Below, in pieces: positions 17,069 to 25,809 of a DNA stretch of 61,233 bases. Each line of letters opens with the position of its first letter. The stretch's first letter is position 1. Source of the DNA: Candidatus Segatella mututuai (lineage in GTDB: Bacteria; Bacteroidota; Bacteroidia; Bacteroidales; Bacteroidaceae). Made by a program: the position numbers and the translations under genes. The stretch lies in NCBI GenBank assembly GCA_002439605.1, contig DJOI01000050.1, forward strand, positions 1 through 61,233, given 5' to 3'. The notes under the pieces are model-generated. The model worked only from the letters and a program-made list of their open reading frames with translations, was not told the DNA's origin and did no database searches.

Positions 17069-18514
17069 ATGCCAAAGGAATTTATCGTAGCAATAGAACT
17101 TGGTTCATCAAAGATGACAGGTATTGCCGGACAGAAGAATCTGGACGGAAGCATCACGGTTCTTGCCACTGTGGAGGAAGATTCGTCTTCTTGCATCAGG
17201 AAAGGTGTGATATACAACATCAACCAGACATGTCTCTGCCTAACTAACATCATCAAAAAGTTGAAGACAATACTGAAGCAAGATATCCGCCAAGTATATG
17301 TCGGTGTGGGCGGCCGTTCTATTCGCAGCGTCAAGAACGTAATCGTAAAAGACCTTCCTGAGCACACCATCATCACACAGGAGATGATTAACGAACTGAT
17401 GGACATCAACCGCAACATGACCTATCCTGACCAAGAAATTTTGGATGCCATCACTCAAGAATACAAGATAGACAGCCAACACCAACTTGACCCTGTCGGC
17501 ATACAATGCTCTCACCTGGAAGGCATCTTCCTAAATATCTTATGGCGCAAGACCTTCTACAACAATATCAATACGTGTTTCGAGAATGCCCACATCTCTA
17601 TCGCCGAAATGTATCTTGCGCCTTTGGCCTTGGCCGACCATATATTAACAGACTCTGAGAAGAGAACAGGCTGCATGCTTGTCGACTTAGGTGCCGACAC
17701 AACCACGGTATCTGTGTACAGCAAAGGTATCTTGCGCCATCTGTCAGTTATTCCATTGGGAGGCAACAACATCACAAAAGATATCACCAGCCTTCAAATC
17801 GAAGAGCAGGATGCCGAGAAAATGAAATTCAAATATGCCAAGGCATATACAGAGAACAGCAATATCGACCCAACGCTCAACTATCCGATAGACAATGACC
17901 GAGTGGTGGAAAGCAAGAAGTTTATCGAGATAGTAGAAGCGCGAGTAGAAGAAATCGTAGAGAATGCATGGTTTCAAGTTCCTGCAGAATATGCCGACAA
18001 GTTGTTGGGCGGCATCATTCTGACTGGAGGTGGCAGCAACATGCCAGAAATAAGCAAAGCCTTCAAACTGCACACTCATATGGACAAGATAAGAATTGCC
18101 AAGTTCATTAACCAGACTGTCAACTCGAAAGATTCCAAATACACAAACCACGATGGTACAATGAATACTATCTTGGGATTGTTGGCAAAGGGCAACATGA
18201 ATTGCGCTGGAGAAGAAATCAATACCGACCTGTTTAATCAGGAAGGCGGTCATTCCATAACAAATGACATGCATAAAACCCCACGAAATCCCAACGAGAC
18301 CGTAGGTACAGGTGTTGTCCTCACTGCTGCCGAGAAGCAGAAAGCTGAGGAAGAGGCCCGCAAGAAGTTGGAAGAGGAAGAAGAGGCCGCAAGAAAAGCT
18401 GCAGAAGAGGAAGCTGAGAGAATCAAGAAAGAGAAGAAAGAGAAAAACATCTTCCACAGAGGATTCCGATTCTTGAAGAAATTTGTCGACGACACCATGT
18501 CTCCAGAAGAATAG
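17069..18514 (+). CDS. ftsA: cell division protein FtsA
   Basis: A 481-residue actin-fold ATPase that tethers FtsZ to the membrane. The N-terminal A-I-E-L-G-S-S-K loop, the D-L-G-A-D-T-T-T phosphate loop and L-T-G-G-G-S-N are visible. Residues from about 415 to 460 are a low-complexity Glu/Lys/Ala helix (KAEEEARKK pattern). It is followed by a basic amphipathic end (FHRGFRFLKKFV) suitable as the membrane-targeting helix. The charged linker between the fold and the membrane helix is longer than in E. coli FtsA (420 residues). ftsZ follows 48 nt later. Confidence 0.96.
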   Translation: MPKEFIVAIELGSSKMTGIAGQKNLDGSITVLATVEEDSSSCIRKGVIYNINQTCLCLTNIIKKLKTILKQDIRQVYVGVGGRSIRSVKNVIVKDLPEHTIITQEMINELMDINRNMTYPDQEILDAITQEYKIDSQHQLDPVGIQCSHLEGIFLNILWRKTFYNNINTCFENAHISIAEMYLAPLALADHILTDSEKRTGCMLVDLGADTTTVSVYSKGILRHLSVIPLGGNNITKDITSLQIEEQDAEKMKFKYAKAYTENSNIDPTLNYPIDNDRVVESKKFIEIVEARVEEIVENAWFQVPAEYADKLLGGIILTGGGSNMPEISKAFKLHTHMDKIRIAKFINQTVNSKDSKYTNHDGTMNTILGLLAKGNMNCAGEEINTDLFNQEGGHSITNDMHKTPRNPNETVGTGVVLTAAEKQKAEEEARKKLEEEEEAARKAAEEEAERIKKEKKEKNIFHRGFRFLKKFVDDTMSPEE

Positions 18515-18562
18515 ATACGAATCTTTTTTATATCAAGAACTAATTTAACATAAATATTCATC

Positions 18563-19888
18563 ATGCAAGATAACACTCCACATATTCTGGATTTTGGAGA
18601 GCCAGAGAAAGAAAACAGCATCATCAAGGTTATTGGTGTAGGTGGTGGCGGCGGTAACGCTGTTAATCACATGTATAAAGAAGGCATCCATGATGTGAGC
18701 TTTGTGCTCTGCAATACAGACAACCAGGCACTCAACGACTCACCCGTGCCAGTTCATCTCCAATTAGGAAAAGAAGGACTCGGTGCTGGCAACAAACCGG
18801 AAAAAGCACGCGAGGCTGCGGAAGAGACACTGGACGACATCAAGAACATGCTGAATGATGGCACCAAGATGACTTTCATTACTGCTGGTATGGGTGGTGG
18901 AACTGGTACTGGGGCGGCTCCTGTCATTGCAAGGGTAAGTAAGGAATTAGGAATTCTTACCGTGGGCATCGTCACCATTCCATTCCGTTTCGAGGGAACA
19001 AAAAAAATAGACCAAGCCTTGGATGGCGTCGAGGAAATGTCGAAACACGTAGATGCTTTGCTGGTAATCAACAACGAGCGCCTGCGCCAGATTTATCCAG
19101 AGCTGGCAGTACTTGATGCCTTCGGAAAGGCTGACGACACACTAAGCATTGCAGCCAAGAGTATTGCCGAAATTATCACTGTACATGGACTCATCAACCT
19201 CGACTTCAATGATGTGAAGACCGTATTGAAAGACGGTGGTGTGGCCATCATGAGTACAGGTTACGGAGAGGGGGAAGGTCGAGTGAAGAAAGCCATCGAG
19301 GATGCGCTCAATTCTCCTTTGCTCAACGACAACGATGTATTCAACTCCAAGAAAATTCTTCTGAGCATAGCTTTCTCAAGCGAGAGGAAAGACAATACAG
19401 GTCTCACCATGGACGAGATGAACGACGTGAACGACTTTATGGGAAACTTTGGCGATGATTTTGAGTTGAAATGGGGATTGGCCATTGACCCTGAATTGGG
19501 CAATAAGGTGAAGGTAACGGTCCTTGCTACAGGATTCGGCATAGAGGATGTAGACGGCATGAACGTACACCTCAGAAAACACACTGAGGAAGAGACTCGC
19601 AGAATCGCCGAACAGGAAGAAAAAAGAGCAGAACGCGAAGACCGAAGAAAACATTATTATGGCTCAGATGGCAATACGCCACAATACAAGCGGCATCCAC
19701 ACATTTTTCTCTTTCGTCCAGAAGACCTTGACAACGAAGATGTCATCATGCAGGTAGAAGACACTCCTACCTATAAGCGCACACGCCAAATGCTTGAAGA
19801 CATTCGCCACATTGCCTCTGGCCAGCACGAAATCACAAAGGAAGAGGATAGCGACGAACCTATAAAGGGAGTCATTAGTTTTGCCTAA
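18563..19888 (+). CDS. ftsZ: cell division GTPase FtsZ
   Basis: A 441-residue tubulin homologue that forms the division ring. It has the N-terminal G-V-G-G-G-G-G-N-A-V segment, the tubulin signature G-M-G-G-G-T-G-T-G-A-A-P-V and the T7 region N-L-D-F-N-D-V. After a short Glu/Arg-rich linker the tail contains D400-T-P-T-Y-K-R406. This resembles the FtsA-binding peptide (D-x-P-x-[FY]-x-[RK]) but is followed by about 35 more residues instead of ending the protein. The stop codon overlaps the convergent recO stop by 4 nt. Confidence 0.97.
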   Translation: MQDNTPHILDFGEPEKENSIIKVIGVGGGGGNAVNHMYKEGIHDVSFVLCNTDNQALNDSPVPVHLQLGKEGLGAGNKPEKAREAAEETLDDIKNMLNDGTKMTFITAGMGGGTGTGAAPVIARVSKELGILTVGIVTIPFRFEGTKKIDQALDGVEEMSKHVDALLVINNERLRQIYPELAVLDAFGKADDTLSIAAKSIAEIITVHGLINLDFNDVKTVLKDGGVAIMSTGYGEGEGRVKKAIEDALNSPLLNDNDVFNSKKILLSIAFSSERKDNTGLTMDEMNDVNDFMGNFGDDFELKWGLAIDPELGNKVKVTVLATGFGIEDVDGMNVHLRKHTEEETRRIAEQEEKRAEREDRRKHYYGSDGNTPQYKRHPHIFLFRPEDLDNEDVIMQVEDTPTYKRTRQMLEDIRHIASGQHEITKEEDSDEPIKGVISFA

Positions 19889-20610
19889 ACAAACAACTCC
19901 TGCAATATAGGAAGTGTTTTCAGTTCGGGGAAATCGGGCATATGTAAACGATAATACTTTATAATCACCTCTACACATCTGTTTCTCTCTTGACGAGACA
20001 TTGTGTAGAGGTGCATTGTTTGAAAGCGAAGCCGCAGCAAATCACGCATCCTTCTGGAATCGTTTTTCGACAGAAACATCGAATGAATAGGCACAGAAGC
20101 AACAAACTTTCCTTCGACCAAGTCGAAGTAACCGCCTGAAAAAGAACCTTCCATATTGGGCGCAATACCCAAGAACAAGGTAAGACGAATCATAAAGACT
20201 ACATGGAAGTTTGCAAACCCTTTATGCGTCAAGTCCAACCACTGCAGACTGCTCACCAGAAAACTGAACAGAGGCACGTTCTCCTGCTCGTTGCGGGTCG
20301 TGTAATACAAAAACTCGGAAAGGAACAACGCCATGGACATCTTATAGGACGAAACAAGAACATCAGTAAAAGGGAAGGCAACGGAAACATCCTTGAGCCG
20401 CTGAAGATTGGCATTAGGACGATAATCAAACTCTAAGGATAAAACAGAAAGAGGCTGAAAATACTGACGTTTCACCTTTGCTTTCGCTGACTTGGACAAC
20501 CGAACCATGAAAGACAAACGCCCCAATGCCTCGGTCAGGAAATCAACAATAAGTTGATTATCACCGAATTTAACCACATGTAACAATACTGCTTTTGTCT
20601 TTATAACCAT
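19885..20610 (-). CDS. recO: DNA repair protein RecO
   Basis: A 241-residue RecO with the N-terminal OB fold (VVKFGDNQLIVDFLTEALG-type start) and an all-helical C-terminal half. It loads RecA onto SSB-coated single strands together with RecR. Bacteroidota versions often lack the zinc-finger cysteines, and none are seen here. It is transcribed toward ftsZ and the two genes overlap by 4 nt at their stop codons. A -7 box lies 26 nt before the ATG. Confidence 0.92.
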   Translation of the reverse strand: MVIKTKAVLLHVVKFGDNQLIVDFLTEALGRLSFMVRLSKSAKAKVKRQYFQPLSVLSLEFDYRPNANLQRLKDVSVAFPFTDVLVSSYKMSMALFLSEFLYYTTRNEQENVPLFSFLVSSLQWLDLTHKGFANFHVVFMIRLTLFLGIAPNMEGSFSGGYFDLVEGKFVASVPIHSMFLSKNDSRRMRDLLRLRFQTMHLYTMSRQERNRCVEVIIKYYRLHMPDFPELKTLPILQELFV

Positions 20611-20636
20611 TTACTCATTTTTTACAAAAACCATGG

Positions 20637-20644
20637 CAAAAATA
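20637..20644 (-). promoter_or_regulatory. -7 box of recO
   Basis: The minus strand reads TATTTTTG, 26 nt before the recO ATG, matching TAnnTTTG. The -33 region is AT-rich without a clear TTTG. Confidence 0.45.
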
Positions 20645-20684
20645 CGAAAAAATATGCTTTTAAAAGAAAATTCCATATAAAAAA

Positions 20685-20716
20685 TTTGCAAGAACAAAAA
20701 AAATGTAGTAACTTTG
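20685..20716 (+). promoter_or_regulatory. promoter of tRNA-Glu and rpsT
   Basis: TTTG at 20685-20688 and TAACTTTG at 20709-20716 are separated by exactly 20 bp, a full match to the Bacteroidota consensus. The tRNA begins 20 nt after the -7 box. Confidence 0.75.
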
Positions 20717-20735
20717 CACCCGCAAAACAACAAAA

Positions 20736-20807
20736 GGTCCCTTCGTCTATCGGTTAGGACGAGAGATTTTCATTCTCTAAAGAGCAGTTCGACTCTGCTA
20801 GGGACTA
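20736..20807 (+). tRNA. tRNA-Glu (anticodon UUC)
   Basis: A 72-nt cloverleaf. The acceptor stem GGTCCCT pairs with AGGGACT (the outer pair is G-U) and the discriminator base is A. The anticodon stem AGAGA/TCTCT closes the loop TTTTCAT, giving anticodon TTC. The T-loop GTTCGACTC is standard. CCA is not encoded. rpsT starts 30 nt downstream with no promoter between, so the tRNA is probably cut out of a transcript that also carries rpsT. Confidence 0.95.
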
Positions 20808-20837
20808 CAGTAGAAATGTATAATAATAAAATCAGAG

Positions 20838-21092
20838 ATGGCAAATCATAAATCATCAATCAAGAGAATCCGTCAGGACAAGAAAAAGTCTATGCACAAC
20901 AAATATTATGCAAAGACTATGCGCAACGCTGTACGCAAGTTGCGCAACATGACAGACAAGGAAGAGGCCGCAAAACTCTATCCTTTTGTCCAGAAGCTTT
21001 TAGACAAATTGGCCAAGACCAATATTATCCACAGCAACAAGGCTGCTAACTTGAAGTCTGGCCTTGCTCAGCACATCGCTAAGTTGGGCTAA
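20838..21092 (+). CDS. rpsT: 30S ribosomal protein bS20
   Basis: An 84-residue basic protein beginning MANHKSSIKRIRQ and ending in the helical KSGLAQHIAKL segment, a full-length S20. It binds 16S rRNA early in small-subunit assembly. It lies 30 nt after tRNA-Glu and is followed by a strong hairpin at 21119-21147. The leader is too short for an elaborate regulatory structure; RNase P and RNase Z cleavage of the tRNA may set its 5' end. Confidence 0.97.
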   Translation: MANHKSSIKRIRQDKKKSMHNKYYAKTMRNAVRKLRNMTDKEEAAKLYPFVQKLLDKLAKTNIIHSNKAANLKSGLAQHIAKLG

Positions 21093-21118
21093 TCTCAAAT
21101 TAGGAGACAAACATATAT

Positions 21119-21147
21119 AAGGCTGCAATCCTTAGGATTGCAGCCTT
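21119..21147 (+). terminator. hairpin terminator after rpsT
   Basis: A perfect 13-bp stem (AAGGCTGCAATCC with its complement) and a 3-base loop TTA, followed by AATTTGTTCT. The T-run is weak but the stem is long and unbroken, and the site lies 26 nt after the rpsT stop. Confidence 0.8.
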
Positions 21148-21337
21148 AATTTGTTCTCTATAAAATATTACGCCCTTCACACTCATACGACATACAAAAA
21201 TCCATGGCAAGTTTCAAGAACACAACAAGAGAGGAGCAGAAGCAACCATTTTAAACACAAATGAGATAAACAAAAAAATAAGCGCTGTTTTTGTGGTTTT
21301 TTAGCAACATTCTAACCTTTTTCTCGCTTTTTTTTGC

Positions 21338-21345
21338 TATCTTTG
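21338..21345 (+). promoter_or_regulatory. -7 box of gyrB
   Basis: TATCTTTG matches TAnnTTTG. It ends one base before an in-frame ATG at 21347, so that ATG cannot be on the transcript; the next in-frame ATG at 21371 is the likely start. Confidence 0.6.
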
Positions 21346-21370
21346 CATGGAAATTATACTAAACAAAGAA

Positions 21371-23341
21371 ATGGCAGAAAATCAAAACAACGCAAACAAT
21401 TATTCAGCGAGCAACATACAAGTTCTCGAAGGACTTGAGGCTGTCCGCAAACGTCCTGCTATGTACATCGGTGATATTTCCGAGAAAGGTCTGCATCATC
21501 TGGTCAATGAGACCGTAGACAACTCCATCGATGAAGCCATGGCTGGTTATTGTACTGACATAGAGGTTACTATCAACGAAGACAACTCTATAACGGTAGA
21601 AGATAACGGACGTGGCATCCCCGTAGACGAGCATAAAAAATTGCACAAATCAGCACTCGAAGTGGTAATGACTGTGCTTCATGCAGGTGGTAAATTTGAT
21701 AAGGGTTCTTATAAAGTATCTGGAGGTCTGCATGGTGTAGGTGTTAGTTGCGTTAATGCCTTGTCCACACATATGAAGTCTCAGGTGTTCCGTGACGGTA
21801 AGATTTACCAGCAGGAATACGAAAAGGGAAAACCACTCTATCCCGTAAAGGTAATCGGTAAGACCGACAAACGTGGCACACGCCAGCAATTCTGGCCAGA
21901 CCCAACAATATTTACTACCACAGTGTACAAGTGGGACATCATTGCAAACCGTATGCGCGAGTTGGCATTCCTTAATGCCGGCATCAAGATAACCTTGACA
22001 GACCTTCGCCCAGACGAAGATGGAAAGACTAAACAAATGGTATTCCATGCAAAGGATGGTTTGAAGGAATTTGTGCGCTACGTAGACCGTCATCGCACTC
22101 ATCTCTTCGACGATGTCATTTATTTAAAGACTGAGAAGCAAGGCATTCCCATTGAGATTGCCATCATGTATAATACCGATTATAGCGAGAATATCCACTC
22201 TTATGTAAACAACATCAATACTATAGAGGGTGGAACCCATCTTACAGGTTTCCGTATGGCATTAACCCGTACTCTAAAGGCTTATGCTGAAAACGACCCT
22301 CAAATATCCAAACAGATAGAAAAAGCAAAAGTAGAAATTGCGCCAGAGGACTTCCGAGAGGGACTTACAGCCGTTATCTCCATCAAGGTAGCTGAGCCAC
22401 AGTTTGAGGGTCAGACCAAGACCAAGCTTGGGAACAGCGAGGTACAGGGTGCCGTACAGCAAGCCGTCAACGAGGCTTTGGCCTACTATCTGGAAGAACA
22501 TCCCGACGAGGCTAAGAAAATTTGCGAGAAAGTAATCTTGGCTGCTACAGCACGTGTTGCAGCACGAAAAGCACGCGAAAGCGTACAGCGCAAAAACTTT
22601 ATGACCGGCGGAGGTCTACCTGGAAAGTTGGCCGACTGCTCTATCAAGGATCCTAAGGAAAGCGAGATATTCCTCGTCGAGGGTGATTCTGCAGGTGGCT
22701 CAGCCAAGCAGGGACGTGACCGCTTCCGACAGGCCATTCTTCCTTTACGAGGTAAGATTCTTAACGTAGAGAAGGTACAGTGGCACAAAGTCTTCGAGGC
22801 CGAGTCTGTAATGAATATCATCCAGAGCATTGGAGTTCGATTCGGAGTAGACGGAGAAGACAGCAAAGAGGCCAATACAGACAAACTGCGATATGACAAG
22901 ATCATTATTATGACGGATGCCGATGTCGATGGCTCCCACATCGACACATTGATTATGACATTGTTCTATCGCTTCATGCCAAAGGTCATCGAGGAGGGGC
23001 ACCTCTACATAGCCACTCCACCACTCTACAAATGTTCGTTCAAGAACAAGGTGAGCGAATACTGCTACACGGAGCAACAGCGCCAAGCATTCCTTGACAA
23101 ATATGGTGAAGGACAGGAGGACAAGAACATTCACACCCAGCGATACAAAGGTTTGGGTGAGATGAATCCCGAGCAACTATGGGAAACCACCATGGATCCA
23201 AAGACCCGACTTCTCAAGCAAGTCACCATAGAAAACGCTGCTCATGCCGACGAAATTTTCTCCATGCTGATGGGAGATGATGTAGAGCCACGCCGTGAGT
23301 TTATCGAGCAGAATGCGACCTATGCCAATATCGACGCTTAA
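21371..23341 (+). CDS. gyrB: DNA gyrase subunit B
   Basis: A 656-residue type IIA topoisomerase ATPase subunit. The GHKL ATPase domain shows E-A-V-R-K-R-P-A-M-Y-I-G, N-S-I-D-E-A and E-D-N-G-R-G-I-P; the transducer follows. The TOPRIM domain shows E-G-D-S-A-G-G-S-A and the D-A-D-V-D-G-S-H metal site, and the C-terminal tail has Q-R-Y-K-G-L-G-E-M. With GyrA it introduces negative supercoils. The length and the absence of the long insert of proteobacterial GyrB agree with Bacteroidota. An ATG eight codons further upstream is excluded because it directly abuts the promoter -7 box. A terminator hairpin follows the stop. Confidence 0.95.
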   Translation: MAENQNNANNYSASNIQVLEGLEAVRKRPAMYIGDISEKGLHHLVNETVDNSIDEAMAGYCTDIEVTINEDNSITVEDNGRGIPVDEHKKLHKSALEVVMTVLHAGGKFDKGSYKVSGGLHGVGVSCVNALSTHMKSQVFRDGKIYQQEYEKGKPLYPVKVIGKTDKRGTRQQFWPDPTIFTTTVYKWDIIANRMRELAFLNAGIKITLTDLRPDEDGKTKQMVFHAKDGLKEFVRYVDRHRTHLFDDVIYLKTEKQGIPIEIAIMYNTDYSENIHSYVNNINTIEGGTHLTGFRMALTRTLKAYAENDPQISKQIEKAKVEIAPEDFREGLTAVISIKVAEPQFEGQTKTKLGNSEVQGAVQQAVNEALAYYLEEHPDEAKKICEKVILAATARVAARKARESVQRKNFMTGGGLPGKLADCSIKDPKESEIFLVEGDSAGGSAKQGRDRFRQAILPLRGKILNVEKVQWHKVFEAESVMNIIQSIGVRFGVDGEDSKEANTDKLRYDKIIIMTDADVDGSHIDTLIMTLFYRFMPKVIEEGHLYIATPPLYKCSFKNKVSEYCYTEQQRQAFLDKYGEGQEDKNIHTQRYKGLGEMNPEQLWETTMDPKTRLLKQVTIENAAHADEIFSMLMGDDVEPRREFIEQNATYANIDA

Positions 23342-23358
23342 TCAAATCATTTATACCA

Positions 23359-23394
23359 GGGCGGACTTTCACCAAGAATGTCCGTCCTTTTATT
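23359..23394 (+). terminator. rho-independent terminator after gyrB
   Basis: GGGCGGAC at 23359-23366 pairs with GTCCGTCC at 23380-23387 (eight pairs, one G-U). The run TTTTATT follows, 18 nt after the gyrB stop. Confidence 0.8.
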
Positions 23395-23411
23395 GCTTAA
23401 ACCCCAAAACC

Positions 23412-25775
23412 ATGAGACAACTTTTTTTCTCTGCACTACTCTTAGCCAACAGTTTACCGGGACTCGCACAGGACAAACTACCACTCAACCTATGGTACAC
23501 ACACCCCGCAACCGTCTTCGAAGAATCTTTGCCCATAGGAAACGGCAAATTGGGAGCTCTCATTTATGGAGGTGCCAACAACGATTCCATCTACCTCAAC
23601 GACATCACCCTTTGGACAGGAAAGCCTGTCGACCGGCAGGAAGGAGGTGAAGCCTATAAGTGGATTTCCAAGATAAGGGAAGCGCTCTTCAAGGAAGACT
23701 ATAAAGCAGCCGACTCACTCCAGTTGCACGTGCAAGGTCACAACTCTGAATACTATCAGCCCCTTGCCATCATCAACATCAAGGATCTGAATCCAGGACA
23801 AGTTACCAATTATTACCGTCAGCTCAGCCTCGACAGTGCCATAACCACAATGCGCTATAGCCGTGAAGGAATCAACTACACAAGGGAATACTTTGCCTCA
23901 CATCCCGACAAGATGATAGCCATCAGGCTCACCGCTTCCAAGAAGCAAGCCATCAACTGCGACATCTCACTCACTTCACTTATTCCTCACCAGGTAAAAG
24001 CATCGGGCAATCAACTCACGCTGACAGGCCATGCCATGGGCGAACCTGAGAACAGCACGCACTTCTGCTCCATACTAAGCATACGAAATACAGATGGAAG
24101 CATCACACCTACAGACTCTACCCTGCATCTACAGGACGTGAGCGAGGCCATTATATATTTTGTAAACGAGACCAGCTATAATGGTTTCGACAAACATCCA
24201 GTAACCGAAGGAGCACCTTATATAGAAAAGGTGGCCGACGATGCCTGGCATTTGGTCAACTATACCTATCCGGAACTGCGCCAACGACATGTTACCGACT
24301 ACAAACATTTCTTCGACCGTACTCGTTTCTCATTGAAAGGAGCCAGATATGACAATCAGCGCAACACAGAACAGCAACTCTTCGACTACACAGAGAACAA
24401 CGAGCAAAACCCTTATCTCGAGATGCTTTATTTTCAGTTTGGTAGATACCTACTCATCAGTTGCTCACGTACTCCAGGTGTACCTGCCAATCTGCAAGGC
24501 CTGTGGGCCCCAGCACGTCTTTCACCTTGGAGAGGAAACTACACTATCAATATCAACCTGGAAGAGAACTACTGGCCAGCAGAGGTTGCCAACCTCTCCG
24601 AGCTCACCATTCCTGTAGAAGGACTTGTGAAGGGTCTTGCAATAACAGGAAAGTACACTGCCAAGCACTTTTATGGCATCGAGAAAGGTTGGTGCGCCGG
24701 ACACAACACAGACGCATGGGCCATGAGCAATCCCGTAGGCACAAAGAAGGAAAGCCCCAAGTGGAGCAACTGGAACATGGGTGGAGCATGGCTCGTGCAG
24801 ACTCTTTGGGAACATTACGACTACACACGCGACCTCGACTATCTGCGCCAGACCGCCTATCCATTGATGAAAGGTGCAGCAGACTTCATGCTGAAGTGGC
24901 TTGTCGACAATCCCAAGAAACCAGGCGAACTCATCACAGCTCCCTGCACCTCACCCGAGGCACAATACATAACAGACAAAGGTTACAATGGCTGCACCCT
25001 TTATGGAGGAACAGCCGACCTTGCTATCATTCGTGAGCTCTTCAAGAACACCATCAAGGGAGCAAAGGCTCTCAATATCGATTTAACCTATCAAGCTACT
25101 CTACAAGATGCCATCAACCGCCTGCATCCATACCAAATAGGCAAAAGAGGCAATTTGCAAGAGTGGTACTACGACTGGGATGACCAAGATTGGCAACATC
25201 GTCATCAGTCGCACCTTTTAGGTCTCTATCCTTTCCAACAGATTTCTGTAGGCAAAACGCCAGAACTTGCCGCAGCTGCAGCCAAATCATTGGAGATCAA
25301 AGGCGATAATTCTACGGGATGGAGTACGGGATGGCGCATATGTCTGTGGGCTCGCTTGCATAGAGCAGACAAGTCGTATGCCATTCTGCGCAAACTTCTC
25401 AACTATGTAAGTCCAACCTCTCCCAACACTTCAAAGAACCGCCCTTCGGGAGGAACTTACCCCAACCTCTTTGACGCTCACCCACCCTTCCAGATTGATG
25501 GAAACTTTGGTGGTACAGCAGGTATTTGCGAAATGCTGATGCAATGTGACGGTGAGACAATGGAACTGCTTCCGTCACTCCCAGAAGCATGGAGTGAGGG
25601 CGAGATGAACGGCATCAAGGCACGTGGCAACTATAAGATAGACCTCACTTGGAAGAATCACAAGGTCGCAAAAGCCAAGATTACCAGCCATCAGGCAGGC
25701 GTGCTCACCGTTTGTTACAACGGCAAGCAGAAAGTGCTGCATTTCAAGGCTGGAGAAACAAGGACTGTCAAATAA
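23412..25775 (+). CDS. secreted GH95 glycosidase (alpha-L-fucosidase or alpha-L-galactosidase)
   Basis: A 787-residue glycoside hydrolase family 95 enzyme with an N-terminal Sec signal peptide (cut near L-A-Q at residue 20). The family beta-sandwich opens with LPIGNGKLGALIYGG and is followed by the alpha/alpha barrel. Likely catalytic residues are N380-I-N382 (activating a water), E516 in T-S-P-E (acid) and D696 in Q-I-D-G-N-F-G-G. The residue two before the first Asn is T378, which matters for fucose versus L-galactose preference (see findings). A longer frame reaches back into gyrB but has no signal peptide. No -7 box was seen in the 70 bp before it. The next gene starts 34 nt downstream and is probably cotranscribed. 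Confidence 0.88.
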   Translation: MRQLFFSALLLANSLPGLAQDKLPLNLWYTHPATVFEESLPIGNGKLGALIYGGANNDSIYLNDITLWTGKPVDRQEGGEAYKWISKIREALFKEDYKAADSLQLHVQGHNSEYYQPLAIINIKDLNPGQVTNYYRQLSLDSAITTMRYSREGINYTREYFASHPDKMIAIRLTASKKQAINCDISLTSLIPHQVKASGNQLTLTGHAMGEPENSTHFCSILSIRNTDGSITPTDSTLHLQDVSEAIIYFVNETSYNGFDKHPVTEGAPYIEKVADDAWHLVNYTYPELRQRHVTDYKHFFDRTRFSLKGARYDNQRNTEQQLFDYTENNEQNPYLEMLYFQFGRYLLISCSRTPGVPANLQGLWAPARLSPWRGNYTININLEENYWPAEVANLSELTIPVEGLVKGLAITGKYTAKHFYGIEKGWCAGHNTDAWAMSNPVGTKKESPKWSNWNMGGAWLVQTLWEHYDYTRDLDYLRQTAYPLMKGAADFMLKWLVDNPKKPGELITAPCTSPEAQYITDKGYNGCTLYGGTADLAIIRELFKNTIKGAKALNIDLTYQATLQDAINRLHPYQIGKRGNLQEWYYDWDDQDWQHRHQSHLLGLYPFQQISVGKTPELAAAAAKSLEIKGDNSTGWSTGWRICLWARLHRADKSYAILRKLLNYVSPTSPNTSKNRPSGGTYPNLFDAHPPFQIDGNFGGTAGICEMLMQCDGETMELLPSLPEAWSEGEMNGIKARGNYKIDLTWKNHKVAKAKITSHQAGVLTVCYNGKQKVLHFKAGETRTVK

Positions 25776-25809
25776 AAATAATCATCAGTAAACAAAGAAT
25801 AAAAAATAG

